Notes under the pieces: model-generated | What the model was told of the DNA's origin: nothing | Databases searched by the model: none | Seen by the model: the letters and a program-made list of their open reading frames with translations, nothing else | In this document: in pieces, positions 42,478 to 53,244 of the stretch | How positions within the stretch are numbered: position 1 is the stretch's first letter | Layout: each line of letters opens with the position of its first letter | DNA from: Sphagnum compactum | Taxonomy: Eukaryota; Bryophyta; Sphagnopsida; Sphagnales | Length of the DNA stretch: 64,000 nt | Direction: 5' to 3' | NCBI GenBank assembly: GCA_965153455.1 | Contig: OZ234502.1 | Span: 4,381,267-4,445,266 of the forward strand | Program-made: the position numbers and the translations under genes

Positions 42478-43167
42478 ATGACAGAAACGATCATTTTGCG
42501 AGCTGTGGCGTTGACGCATGTGAGGTACAGAAAGGGAGACGATCTAGGTCACGCGCTGGCATGGGCATCGCTACTGCCTGTTTTCATCGGTCTCGGAGGC
42601 TTCGTGACGCACTTCATCTTCAGACGGGAGCTGCAGGCTTTCTTTTTCGGTCTAGGGTTGATCGTGTCGGAAGTGATCAACCAAGTGATCAAAGAATTAG
42701 TGCAAGAAGTGCGACCCGCGACTTGCGAAGCTCTAGAGATGTGTGATTCACACGGCTGGCCGTCAAGTCATTCACAATACATGTGTTTCTTCGCTGTGTA
42801 TGCTACTCTTCTCTCGGTACGGAGACTTCAGTTTGCTGACGAGTTGAGAAAAGTGTTCACCGCCTTGTTGCCATGGCCATTTGCGCTCACAGTCATGTAC
42901 TCTAGGGTTTACTTAGGTTACCATACCACGTCTCAAGTGATTGCTGGGGGCTGTTTAGGGCTCATTCTCGGATCTTTGTGGTATTTCTTTATCAACGTCA
43001 TCGTTGCACCTTGGTTTCCAGCCCTGGAAAACACTTTCCTCTGTCGCTACTTGCGGATCAAAGATAGCTCCCATATTCCTGATGTTATTGGATTTGAGTA
43101 CAAGAATTCCAGAGCCGCTCGAACAGACTTGGATTCTCAAAATGAAGGCAAAATCTCCAAGGACTGA
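42478..43167 (+). CDS. LPPG: Lipid phosphate phosphatase gamma / dolichyldiphosphatase-type PAP2 enzyme (229 aa)
   Basis: PAP2-family integral membrane phosphatase. The plant LPPgamma group dephosphorylates phosphatidate and prenyl diphosphates and resembles eukaryotic dolichyl-diphosphatase. The three PAP2 signature blocks are present: KELVQEVRP (KX6RP, near residue 70), WPSSHSQ (the PSGH position reads PSSH, as in plant LPPgamma) and SRVYLGYH. About four hydrophobic segments are visible (near residues 21-40, 50-68, 115-135 and 160-185). The conserved C-terminal IPDVIGFEYKNSRAARTD block is intact. The gene is intronless. ATG 42478 was chosen because the family begins just before AVTLTHVRYR-like sequence and upstream codons are not conserved. 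It converges with the NDUFS5 gene. Confidence 0.93.
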   Translation: MTETIILRAVALTHVRYRKGDDLGHALAWASLLPVFIGLGGFVTHFIFRRELQAFFFGLGLIVSEVINQVIKELVQEVRPATCEALEMCDSHGWPSSHSQYMCFFAVYATLLSVRRLQFADELRKVFTALLPWPFALTVMYSRVYLGYHTTSQVIAGGCLGLILGSLWYFFINVIVAPWFPALENTFLCRYLRIKDSSHIPDVIGFEYKNSRAARTDLDSQNEGKISKD

Positions 43168-45189
43168 CTGAAGTTGAACCACATTTTTTCCTCAAGCTTA
43201 ACAACCACAAGAGTTATATTCTCAAGCTTCACAACATTGCAGGTTAGCCTACAACACTGCTGCTGTTCAGTTGTTGACCATTGCTTGCAATTAAGTGTTG
43301 ATAGGAGCATGAGCCTTACAGAAGATGGATTGTCACTGACATCTCCAAAGCCATTTAATTCTTTCAATTGGACTCATTGAAGTTTGTTGTTATTGCTGTT
43401 TGAGCAATTTGTTTTGGCCCATTGTTGTGGCTTTGTACACAAATCTCATGTACGAAACTTACAAAAAATGATCTTGCAGAAGATGCAATGTCTCCACCAT
43501 CCTCAAAACCAATTTGATTGTTTTGATGGATTTAAATTCTTTTGGTTGAACCATTCTTCCTGTATTTGTCAATGCTCACGACCTCAAATGGGTGGCTAAA
43601 AAAACTCTGGTATGATTCTAATGGACTACTTTTTCTAATCTTAGAGAAATTGCACTAGTTAAGCACTCAGCATTTCTGGATGCCAATGTTTCTGTATGAG
43701 AGCTTTGTTTATAATCTCTTTCTGCTACAAGTGAGACATGAAGGAATGGTTGACAACAGTTGAGCTATGAAACAATTCTTTGGAACAACTGAAGGACCAG
43801 TGATGTACTGATTTGAAGCAGTCCATGATGGTTGTTCAATGCCCACAGTTTCTGGCAGAAATTCTGCCCTTGGATGTCAACTATTTCTTGTCTGCAGTAT
43901 TTGAAATTTAAGCAGACAGATAGTTGGGCAAAATTCTTGACACCTTGTCAGTTTGATTACCCTTCCTTTGTTGTCAAAATTCATATGGTTGTGTTTGTCT
44001 CTAGCATGGATGGGGGCCCTCAGAGCCACAAGCCTCAGGGGCATAAGCCCTGGAACAAACAGTGAGCTGTTCCAATGCCTAATCCAGAACCTCACAATCC
44101 CAGGAAAATGTTCTGAATCTGCCCTATAATTGCTTATAAGTGAAATGGAAGGACTGGGTAAATGTAGGAGGAAAGATCCTTGAATTCCAACTTGACTTTA
44201 AATGTGAACCAGAACAGTTTGTTATTGATGGTGTAATCAACTACATTGATCTCCACAACTTTCTATTTTAAGTGTAATTGCAATTGCAACTAATCACATA
44301 CAACAGAATATGCCCAAAATGTGAAATATGAAAATAAACCCCTTATTTCAATACAGGCATGACATTCCAGAGGAAAGACCAAAACAACAATTGAAGGTGT
44401 ACAGCAAGAATGACTTCTTTCCTTTACCTACAGTAATCATTCCAAAGTGTCTGATCATCATCACCTCCATCTTGAATAGCACTGCTTAGTTGCCAGGTAT
44501 TTTGATTTCATCACCTCTCAATGGTGGGTGTGGATAATAGCATATAGAAATCCACCAAAAATTTCAGACAAACCATTATACAATCATCTGCATCCAGAGT
44601 TTCTTTCACATCTTCTGAAGCAACAGGAAGATTCAGATGTGATATTGGCTAGCCCTTGAAAGATATATTCTCTAATACGCGTAATTACAACCCCAAAGTA
44701 ATGCTATAATGTCATGCTTTCCCCTCTGGCAGAGTTGCAAGTATTTTCACAAGATTACCCCACAGTTTCTCAGAACAAAAATTCCAAGAAGAAAGAACTG
44801 ATGCAACAACAAATAGTATAATACCACACCTTGTCAAACATGACATGTGGTTGGTTATCCAACAGAACTGCAAACTCAATCTCAAACTGTCAATGTGCTC
44901 CTCAATTGCTTTTCAAAGAGCTAACATGACCAAAGACAACTACGTGCTTGTTCTGGAAGAGGAGATGTGATCAGACTAATCACTTCCGTACATCAGTGTT
45001 GCTCCCTCTCAACAAAACCTTATTTGAACTCCAGGTTCACACAAATGACCCTAACACATATGCATAGGTGCCTCTTCCAACACCATATAACCTTCTAAAC
45101 CTCTGAAGATAAGGGGGAAAGACAGAAACTCGTCATGAAGGGAAAGAGCATCAGACAAAAAATTACTCCACACCGGAATTACAGAAGTA
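43168..45189. other. Convergent 3' region between the phosphatase and NDUFS5 genes
   Basis: About 2 kb without any supportable coding region, probably containing both 3' UTRs. I see no notable repeat or structure. Confidence 0.5.
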
Positions 45190-46508
45190 TCATTGGTGTC
45201 CATGGGCATCATTTTTCTTATTTCCACCAAAATACTGCCGCTCTCTTTCCTTGTTGATAGCATTCATTCTTGAATACTGCAAATATTGGCACAAATGTAC
45301 TATATCAGAAACTGGGATTCTCATGCCTCAAAATTGCACAAAGTTTTACAGTATGATCATATTGAACATCTGCAGTGTCTAAAATACGCATACTGGAGTT
45401 GAGATATCTCCACAAGTATTCATAACTCTTCATACTTACAATTTGAGGCAACCTGAACAGAAATAATGAATTGACCTGAAACCAGGGTTATGACTACTTC
45501 TCAAACCAACCAAAAGAGATAATACCAGAAAACTGCAGTCTGAACAACAACATTCTCTTGCTTTGCATTTCATTGACAATCAACAGCAACATACACAATT
45601 GTGCCTTTGTACCATGACATCCCCCTATACTCTCCAGTTCCTGATAGTTGGGATATAGGCCACATACTGAGTTACTGAAAGAAACCCTGAGTCAAAGTGC
45701 AGGTAACAAATCTATAAGGCTCAGTCATGATTTTGGCCAACAGAAAAACTGGGAGTGAATGAACAATGGCAACAGAATTGCCTGCCCCTGGAACTGTCTA
45801 CCTAAACATACTCCTAAGAACACAGAAGAATACAAACAATAGCATTTGTATTACAAAAACTCCCAGTTTTTGACCCGTAAGCTACTGAATTTTGTTCTTC
45901 AAGAGGACACCTTGTCTGATCTATGAGCGTACTGATCCCTGAACTTCCCTTGAGACTCAAAAATGTTTCAACTATGTCAGTTTGCACCACTGCAAACTTG
46001 GCAGCCCCACGACCCTCAAATGCAGCTTTCATAAGACTCGGGGATTCAAACACAAAAGATTATAGATCCTGGGTATCGGGTCTGAAAACCAGGATAAAAA
46101 CCTCAAATCCACAAAGAATGGAAGCTATTGCCAGGCTTCCTTCTAACCCTAATTCCCATAACCCTAATCCGGAGAGAAGCTCAAAAACATCTTCTAGGGG
46201 TCCGAGAACGGGGATCTGATTATTACAAATTCTTCATCCCACCAAGAAGCACGGATGCACCAAACGGAAGGGTTCAAGAGGGCAAGGGAATACAAAGGGT
46301 AAAGAAGAAGAGCGAGGGAGAACAGGGTTCGGGGGGCTGAGGGGTAAAGAGAAAAAACCTCTTTGCGATGGTGGAGACATTCAAAGTAATCGTCGCGGAG
46401 GGCAGTACACTCGGCGGGCATGACGCAATGCGTCATGCAGTCGCTGAAGTCCATCCACACATCGTAACATCGTCCCTTCTTACCGTTGACTCCGAAACCG
46501 GATGCCAT
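45190..46508 (-). CDS. NDUFS5: NADH dehydrogenase (complex I) iron-sulfur protein 5-like subunit, 78 aa, two exons
   Basis: Accessory subunit of mitochondrial complex I on the intermembrane-space side. Exon 1 is 46359-46508 and exon 2 is 45190-45276, both phase 0. A 1082-base intron separates them. The protein has the twin CX9C arrangement: CYDVWMDFSDC followed by CTALRDDYFEC, with an extra Cys at residue 28. The start MASGFGVNGKKGRC is typical of plant members. The second exon gives YSRMNAINKERERQYFGG and a charged tail, matching the family's basic C-terminal helix. The protein is slightly shorter than most. No cleavable presequence is seen, as expected for a twin-CX9C protein imported through the MIA pathway. 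It is divergently arranged with UFC1. Confidence 0.92.
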
Positions 46509-46603
46509 CGCCACAAAGATCTGCGCAGCAAACAAACACAATCCCAAGAACAACAATCGTTATCTCCGTCCCTCTTTCTCGACCGCTCGTTCTCGTTAGA
46601 GAA

Positions 46604-46925
46604 CTAGGGTTTCCTGAACCGTAACCCAAACCTAACACAGAGCTTCGGAAACAAGTTCAGAGACTCCAGATTTCGAAAGCATTCAGGTCCGGAGTAGTGC
46701 TCTGCGGTTGCATCTAGTTTTCCGAACTTGAACCCACACATAAATATTAGCTTCGGAAACAGGTTCGGAGACGCCAGATTTCGAGAGCATTCAGGTCTGG
46801 TGTAGTGCTCTGCTATGAAAACTAGGTTACCGAACCTAAAACCTAACCTAAATAGTAGACCCGGAAACAGGTTCGGATACTCCAGAAAGCGTTCGGGTCT
46901 GGAGTAGTGGTCTACGGGTATAGGT
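46604..46925. repeat. Three-copy ~108-bp tandem repeat
   Basis: Units begin near 46616, 46721 and 46829. Each contains CGGAAAC(A/C)(A/G)GTTC(A/G)GA, CCAGA...AAGC/GAGC, and TTC(A/G)GGTC(C/T)GG(A/T)GTAGTG(C/G)TCT. The period is a multiple of three, so a minus-strand frame stays open across all copies (46604-47053), but its peptide resembles no known family. Confidence 0.75.
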
Positions 46926-47021
46926 TTCCAAGTACGGGTAATTATTTTACCCGTCTTTACCCGTAGAAGGTATGGACTATTATGGACTCGATTATCATCG
47001 GGTTCGAGTTTGGAACTGCCA

Positions 47022-47182
47022 CATTCTACTCTGAAACTGTACGCGACGGGCAATTTTCAGCGTATTCTGTTGCTGGAATTGTCGTCTTCTACTCCGAGAC
47101 TAGACCGAGAGACAGCACGCAGGGTTTTTCAGCCTATTCCACTCGTGGAACTGTCATCTTCTACTCTGAGACTAGACCGGGG
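47022..47182. repeat. ~70-bp tandem repeat, about 2.5 copies
   Basis: Recurring blocks TTCTACTC(C/T)GA(A/G)ACT, then TTTTCAGC(G/C)TATTC, then GG(A/T)ACTGTCATC-like sequence. It lies between the 108-bp repeat and the UFC1 leader. Confidence 0.65.
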
Positions 47183-47237
47183 AGAGGAACACAGCACGCG
47201 TCGACGACTTGAGCACCTCGAAGACTCCTACGGGGAG

Positions 47238-47405
47238 GACGAGGAGGAAGAGGAGAAGCAGAGTAAGAAGGAAGAAGAAGAAGAAAGAACGAAAGAGATC
47301 TGGGCCAGGTGCAAGGGTGATACTACCAGGAGGAGGAGAAGCAGAGTAAGAAGAAGAAGAAGAAGAAAGAAGGAAAGAGATTTGTGTCAGGTACAAGGGT
47401 GAAAG
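47238..47405 (+). repeat. Duplicated purine-rich segment in the UFC1 leader
   Basis: Two copies of about 80 bp share GAGAAGCAGAGTAAGAAG, a GAAGAA run, AAAGAGAT(C/T)TG and CAGGT(G/A)CAAGGGTGA. The second copy ends about 20 bases before the UFC1 ATG. Confidence 0.75.
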
Positions 47406-47421
47406 AGTAGAGGGTTTTTAG

Positions 47422-47946
47422 ATGGAGGGGTGGGATGTGAACACCAAATCCACAGTAGCGAAGATACCCTTGCTGACAACGAGAGCGGGGCCTCGGGATG
47501 GTGAGTTATGGACACAGAGGAGGAAGGAGGAGTTCATGGCACTGATCAAGTACATGGAGATGAACAAAGCTAAAGACAGCGATTGGTTCCGTATTGCGCC
47601 CAACGCGGACGGCACCAAATGGAAAGGCAAGTGCTGGTACGTGCACAATCTCCTCAAGTATGAATTCGACCTGCAGTTTGATATCCCTGTGACGTATCCG
47701 GCCACTGCTCCGGAGCTTGAACTGCCGGAGCTTGACGGCAAGACGGCGAAGATGTACAGAGGCGGCAAGATTTGTCTCACCATTCATTTTAAGCCTCTGT
47801 GGGCCAAGAACTGCCCCAGATTTGGCATCGCGCATGCCTTGTGTTTAGGTTTAGGACCGTGGCTGGCTGCAGAAGTGCCGCATCTTGTGGACACTGGTGT
47901 AATCCAACATAAGGAGAAGCAGTCTCAATCTTCTTCTGGACCCTGA
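47422..47946 (+). CDS. UFC1: UFC1, UFM1-conjugating E2 enzyme (174 aa)
   Basis: E2 of the ufmylation pathway. It accepts UFM1 from UBA5 and works with UFL1 on ER-associated ribosome quality control. The intronless frame aligns with the family end to end: the N-terminal [22 protein letters not shown], the E2-like core with [16 protein letters not shown] and DIPVTYP, and the catalytic Cys in GGKICLT (residue 118 by my count). [20 protein letters not shown] near the C-terminus is the conserved UFC1 helix. The length is slightly above the usual 167 aa because of a Ser-rich tail. It starts with the first ATG after a duplicated purine-rich leader and is divergent from NDUFS5. Confidence 0.96.
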   Translation: MEGWDVNTKSTVAKIPLLTTRAGPRDGELWTQRRKEEFMALIKYMEMNKAKDSDWFRIAPNADGTKWKGKCWYVHNLLKYEFDLQFDIPVTYPATAPELELPELDGKTAKMYRGGKICLTIHFKPLWAKNCPRFGIAHALCLGLGPWLAAEVPHLVDTGVIQHKEKQSQSSSGP

Positions 47947-49204
47947 GTACAATTATTCTTAGTAGGTTTATTGCATCTCTTCTGGTTTATTCTTCTATTC
48001 TCTGATTTGAATTTGGTATGTTTGCAGACAATATCCTCTCATTTATATTGTGGATACATCATAGAGCATCATGTCAGGTTCTGTGTTTTGAAGACAATTT
48101 TGTAATCATTTTTGTGCACAATGAGCTGATTACGGGTGCAAATCTTGATGTTTTCCTTTGAGAAACAGTTGATGGCACCTTTTTGTTTGTCTCTGTACTT
48201 GATCCACCCAGATGTCTTTCTTTCATAGTTTCCTGCACAAACTTCTAGGATTTGAAATTGAGACTTCTGGAACTGGAATCAAATGTGGACATGTTTGTTT
48301 GTCTCTATGGTTGATCCAACCAGACATCTTTCTTTCATAGCTCCCTGTGCAAAATTCTAGGGTTTGAAATTGAGAATTATGGAACTGGAATTGAATGTGT
48401 ACATTTGGTTGGTGGTGGCATCTGCAACCCACAAATGCTTGACCAAAGATTGAGTGTTGCAGATTGTTCTGAACCTCACCTTCTGTTCAGCAGTTTTCAT
48501 TTCAATTTGCGGCAAAAAGCATGGAATGGTTCACAGACCAGAGTAGCTTTTCACACAATATGCATCTTCATGAGAAGCAACAGGAGTAGACCAGGTAATT
48601 AATTGATCTTTTCTTCATTCCAATTCCCTTCAAGGCTCAGTTTGCACAACCTCAGGGTTGCAGATCTAGCTAGCTGCACTGCACATTGTGGTTGCATCAC
48701 AAATGGACATTACGGACAGCTGAAAAACTGGTGAAGGCCATTTGAGGCACAACCAAAAGACCAGATGGAAGCTAGAGCTGCAAGAGGCAATGCAGATTGA
48801 GGAAGTTTGACATGAAGAGCTTCAGTGCATATGTAACAGGCAGGATCAGATGCATGCTGGTAGTCAAATGAAGAGATTTCACATTTGTGAGAACAAGTTG
48901 AAGATCAAACCAGGATGGGGTTCGCTGAGAAAAGAAGTTCCATGTAGGGATTCATCACCAGAACCTTCCCCAGCCATAACACATGCAAACTGTTCATCTA
49001 CACGATATAGTAGTTAAGGTTCATCTTGTGAACTCCAACAAGGCCAGGATCTCAGCTAATTGAACAGTTCCACATCAAATGAATTTGGGTTTTCTGAGAT
49101 GTAACACATGCATGTCCACGTGAATGGCAACAAGGACACTCAAAGTATAGATTAGATAATTGAAGAGGATGCTAATCATTTACACTTACTTTACTGAAAC
49201 AATC
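47947..49204. other. Convergent 3' region between UFC1 and the membrane-protein gene
   Basis: It probably contains both 3' UTRs. The only structure seen is a 112-bp tandem duplication at about 48184-48405. No coding region is supported. Confidence 0.5.
48184..48405 (+). repeat. 112-bp tandem duplication
   Basis: Two diverged copies start with TGTTTGTCTCT at 48184 and 48296. They share CTTTCTTTCATAG, TTCTAGG(A/G)TTTGAAATTGAGA and GGAACTGGAAT. The period is 112. Confidence 0.8.
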
Positions 49205-52200
49205 TCAGAAGCGCTTCTTCTTGTTGACAAACAGTTTTTCCCGTTTGATCCAAACATAAATAGCAACAGCTACAGTCCCCAAAACTGCTGAAACTACACC
49301 CCATGGAAATGGTGCACTTTTGAAACATGACATTGTGGCTTCCATCTCTGTAGTAGCTGTATAAATGAATGTGTGTACTGCAAATAGGTCATGCTCCATT
49401 GACTTCAGATAGTATAGGGCTGTGTCAAACTCAAAGTGTGAGAGGGCAGACATCACCTTGCTCAGCTTAAAGATAAGCAAGTTCCATCTCTGTGAAAACT
49501 CAAGGTGATTTTTTGGTCCCAACAGCTTCTTCTCCCCTCCATATGCTTTGATGGCGTGAAGAAGATCGGCTGCACTACCCATTGTGTAGTTAAGCATTGT
49601 GAGAATTGTGTTCCGTCGGGCTGCATCTCTTTGAGCAAAAGAAAGATCCTGCAAGTCTGAAAATGGACCAAAGGGTGTTCGTCCAACTCCCCAACGGTAG
49701 TCAACCATTGTGCTGTTATGTTGGTAACTCCATGTCAGATGGGTTGGTGCAATCCCAAATAAGGTCTGAAGGAGACCACCGATGATTGGCCGTTCCAGCT
49801 CTCGTGTTGGTACAAGCAGTTGTCGCCCATTACAGCTGTACTCAATCACAGCCTGTTTCATTGCTGTCCGTACTGCAATCACCATGTCTCGAAATGGCAT
49901 GACCTGCACCCAACACTTGCTTTGAAATTAATTTAGGGCAAACAGCACCTTTACATGTATTGTGGACACCAGAACAAATTTGAGATATATCCAGGGGTGT
50001 GGGAACTAGCACCTCCCACCAACCCCTGACTCTGGAGCTTGAATTCTAAACTGACAATTGCTTATACCAAGTCCTTTGATGAATTCCTTTAGGTGGGTGA
50101 TTGCACTCTTGCCCGATATTTAATACAACGGTTCCTTTGTACAGATAATATCAGAAGGCTTCTCTTGCTCACAATCTGTGTGACAATGGTGAATTGATAA
50201 TCTAAAAGTCATGCTCCTACAGTTCCCACACAGAAAATAAGAGTTACCTGGTGGAAGCGGTCTAGCAAGAGCTGCCTCTCTGAATCTAGATCCCAAACAT
50301 AGACTGGGATTACCCTTGTTGTTGCCCCTGGATGTTTGATTCCAGCATGCTCAGCAAGTTCATTGCCAAAGTCCGACAAAAAGTGATGGAGTGTCTTTGA
50401 ATCTAAGTAATAATCCAGAAACAAGCTGTATTTCTCAAGCAAAATACGGGCTGTGTAAGTACGCGTTGCACGTGAAAGTGCTGCAGAACACAATGGGCAA
50501 TCAGCTAGGCTGACAATTGCATGTTGAAACTTGAGATTTTGATGGGAGAAGAGTAGACCATCCTTGTTTTTCTCAAGAAACAAGGCTTCCAGGGCTTCAA
50601 AGTCCAGTCCCTTGGGATCTGCTGCATCATCCTTACTGCCTGCTTTGATATGTATGAAATGAACCTAGGCACATGAAACACACTCCATGGGTTAGTGAAG
50701 TATCAGGTGATAGTTTGCAAGGACCTACTGATGACTCCAAAAGTGGATTGAGCCATAAAAAATGCAGGAAAGCCAAAGGGAGAAGGACCAAAACATAAGA
50801 GACTGGAAGCGGATTACGGGGCCTGAAAGTTTAACACCCACTTTAGTGATCGTGCCACTCTAGTCACTCTGATCTATTCATCTTACAGTAATACTATTCC
50901 ACAATTATTCACTGTGATTCAAAGGACGAGCGAACAACTAAAGCTTGAGAATAGGCATAAAAATACGAAGAATTTACCTCCAAATCTGTCCAAAATGAGA
51001 CTGGGATGCGAACTGCCGGGACAAAAAGCATTCGAGCAGCACTCCACACAAGAGAGGCTAGATCCGCTGCCAAAGTGGTCTGTTGGGAAGAACTGTAAGT
51101 TGAAGCAATAGGAAGCATCTCACCCTTCACATAACCTTCACCGGAACTAGCTGGCCCATATTCCACAGGACCAGCTGCCAAGTCTATCCACATGTACCGC
51201 TCTTTGCCAGTCCACAGGCTTCCCAGACACTTGGTCAGGTATGCAGCTTTAGCTGATTCACTGTATATGTATGCATATTTGCCATGTGTTTGAGGCTTCA
51301 GATTGAGGAGGTAAACAGTGTAACTTGGAAGTGGATCCTCCAAAACAGTCTGCACAATTCTATCAATGATCTCATATGGGACTTGATGGAGTTGTCCTGG
51401 ATAAGTTTTGGAAACTTTTGCTGAGAGAATCTGCATATGCAAATGAACAGACATCAATAAAACAAAAGTTCCCATGAGTGAAGCAAGACATATTATCACT
51501 GAGATTTGCAGAGAAATCTCCACAACAACTCTTCCAATATAACACAACAATGGGTGCAGACATAACCTTGTAAGCATTGCCCACAAAGTATTAGACCATC
51601 ACCTTCATCACTGTGCTATAGCAGATTCTCCATTGTAATCTATTTCTAAGCAACATCAAATTCTTAGTAGAAATGAAAAGCAGCTGATAACCAAACCTAG
51701 ATCTCCTCACCTTTCCTGCCAAAGAGAACAGGATTTGATACACAATTGAACCCCATGATGGATCCCTATCTTTTTCTCTTGGCACAGAACTCAAAGGGGA
51801 TAGATATCTATCTATGAGATTGCAGAGGAAATCTCCAGAACTTTGGACGAGATTACGCACATACATTTTCAATGTGTTGATCAATCGCTGCATGAATCTT
51901 CTCTGCCAAATTCTCCTGCACCCGACCAACTTCCACAGTGATTTTGGTCTTGGGAACCAGCTTGTGCTGTGCATGTCCTATAACAGATGCATGCAGGTCC
52001 TGTGTCAAAGAAGCCAAGTAGGCTCCAAGCTCAGATTCCAAGACTGAGAGCCGATGGTGCTCACTAGAAAAACCTACAAGTTTGACATGGATGAGTGTGG
52101 TGGATTCCAAGTTCCCCAGAGTTCTGAGTTTCTCGTCGGTGTCGAAGTTGACAGGATTAGAGAGCCTGCGTTTGATGGCAGAAGGTAGGGTCAGGAATAT

Positions 52201-52365
52201 ATCCTTCTCACCCAAGGGATCCGTCTTGGCTCCGTATACTGCAGTCTCCAGTCCGTAAGCTGCCACTCTACTGATCCGGTCCAAACACAGAAACAACAAG
52301 AGCGCAAATGGATATAATGCTCCGATTCTCAAGCCCCTTCCACATCGCACATTCCGTGACTCCAT
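49205..52365 (-). CDS. Uncharacterised plant two-TM membrane protein (689 aa, 4 exons)
   Basis: No biochemical function is known to me. From memory it resembles the Arabidopsis At3g28720-type transmembrane protein of similar length, related to the At5g58100 family. Exons in transcript order: 51865-52365, 50978-51430, 50248-50664, 49205-49903, all phase 0. An N-terminal hydrophobic stretch (residues about 13-28, YPFALLLFLCLDRI) fits a signal anchor or signal peptide. A long soluble part includes DLAAGPVEYGP and the ALSRATRTYTARILLEKY block. A C-terminal TM (PWGVVSAVLGTVAVAIYVWI) is followed by a basic tail ending KKRF. Those last residues fit the KKXX dilysine ER-retrieval signal of a type I membrane protein. 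A distal weak upstream GTG-led frame was not used. ATG 52365 is the first ATG of the frame. It is divergent from RLF. Confidence 0.85.
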
Positions 52366-52865
52366 CACTGCGCCGTTGAAGATTCTTACCCCTAAAAACT
52401 TCTGCACATCTTACAGTTGCGAAGCTCAGAATGAATGATGAAGAACAAGCAATCTCTTCTCTTCCCATCCTCGTTTGAAGATGTTGTTCTGCACAAAGAA
52501 GAAAACAGCAAGGCGCAGCAGCATCCATCTACCGGCAGCCGCAAAGAGCTTCACCTTTCCAGACTTTCTCTTTCACGCTACAAAAAACACACTAAAAAAT
52601 GCTGAAGGATCGACGATGAAAACCAGCAAACACTGAACAACAACAAAAATAAAATTTGCCCAGATGGAGAGAGATGGAGAGAACTTACGTATTCTCGTCA
52701 GTCCCTTGGCTTGAGCTCCATGATCACGAAGACAACGACGAATGCCACAAGTGCGTGCTCTGGAGAGACACTAAACTCATGACATGACTACAGACATCAT
52801 CGTTCTGAAGCTCGAGGTCAAACAACACGGGCAAGACACGGGGAGAGAGAGAGGGAGGGAGAGAG

Positions 52866-52899
52866 AACACACACACACACACACACCCACACCCACACA
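52866..52899. repeat. (CA)n microsatellite
   Basis: About ten CA units interrupted by CCCA, flanked by a GAGA-rich stretch. Confidence 0.85.
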
Positions 52900-52900
52900 C

Positions 52901-52943
52901 GAGGTTTAGGGTTTGGTCCTTCCAGCACCAAACCCTAAACCTC
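52901..52943. promoter_or_regulatory. Perfect 17-bp inverted repeat containing two telo-boxes
   Basis: The left arm GAGGTTTAGGGTTTGGT (52901-52917) and right arm ACCAAACCCTAAACCTC (52927-52943) are exact reverse complements around a 9-base loop. Each arm contains AAACCCTAA, the plant telo-box, a promoter element enriched in genes for translation and cell growth. The position midway in a divergent promoter suggests a shared regulatory site. Confidence 0.6.
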
Positions 52944-53244
52944 ATTCTCTGAACTACCTACGTCAGAGATTTGACTTCTGTTCGCATCTTTTCTATAAGG
53001 ACAGGCGAGCTATGGATTTCTTCGTAGTACGATGTGATCTTCTTCTTCTACTGCCACACCAATTTGTTGGTGCAACGGCGGCACATGTGAGAAGCAGCAG
53101 CCTGCGAAGCTTGCTGATGAAGTTGGGAGAGCATCCTCACAGCAATTAGCTCTGAGGCAGCAACCCTAAAGCAAGTTTTGACCTTGAAGACTCTGAGGGA
53201 GCGTGGTTTTCTCAAGTCCTTCAGGTTCTGAGCGTACAAGCAAG

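Larger units (their letters stand above)
46509..47421. promoter_or_regulatory. Divergent promoter region of NDUFS5 and UFC1, filled with tandem repeats
   Basis: About 0.9 kb separates the two start codons. It contains three different tandem repeats in sequence: a three-copy 108-bp repeat, a roughly 70-bp repeat of two and a half copies, and a duplicated purine-rich segment. The promoters and both leaders must therefore lie within or between repeats. No clear TATA box is seen. Confidence 0.6.
52366..53244. promoter_or_regulatory. Divergent promoter region of the membrane-protein gene and RLF
   Basis: About 0.88 kb separates the two start codons. It holds a (GA) and (CA) microsatellite (about 52840-52900) and, directly beside it, a perfect inverted pair of telo-box sequences. 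Both leaders lie here. No clear TATA box is seen. Confidence 0.6.

Noticed and set aside
46604-47053. 149-codon minus-strand frame with three 36-aa repeats
   Set aside because: The frame is open because the tandem repeat period is a multiple of three; the peptide resembles nothing known and lies in the NDUFS5/UFC1 promoter. Kept only as a repeat.
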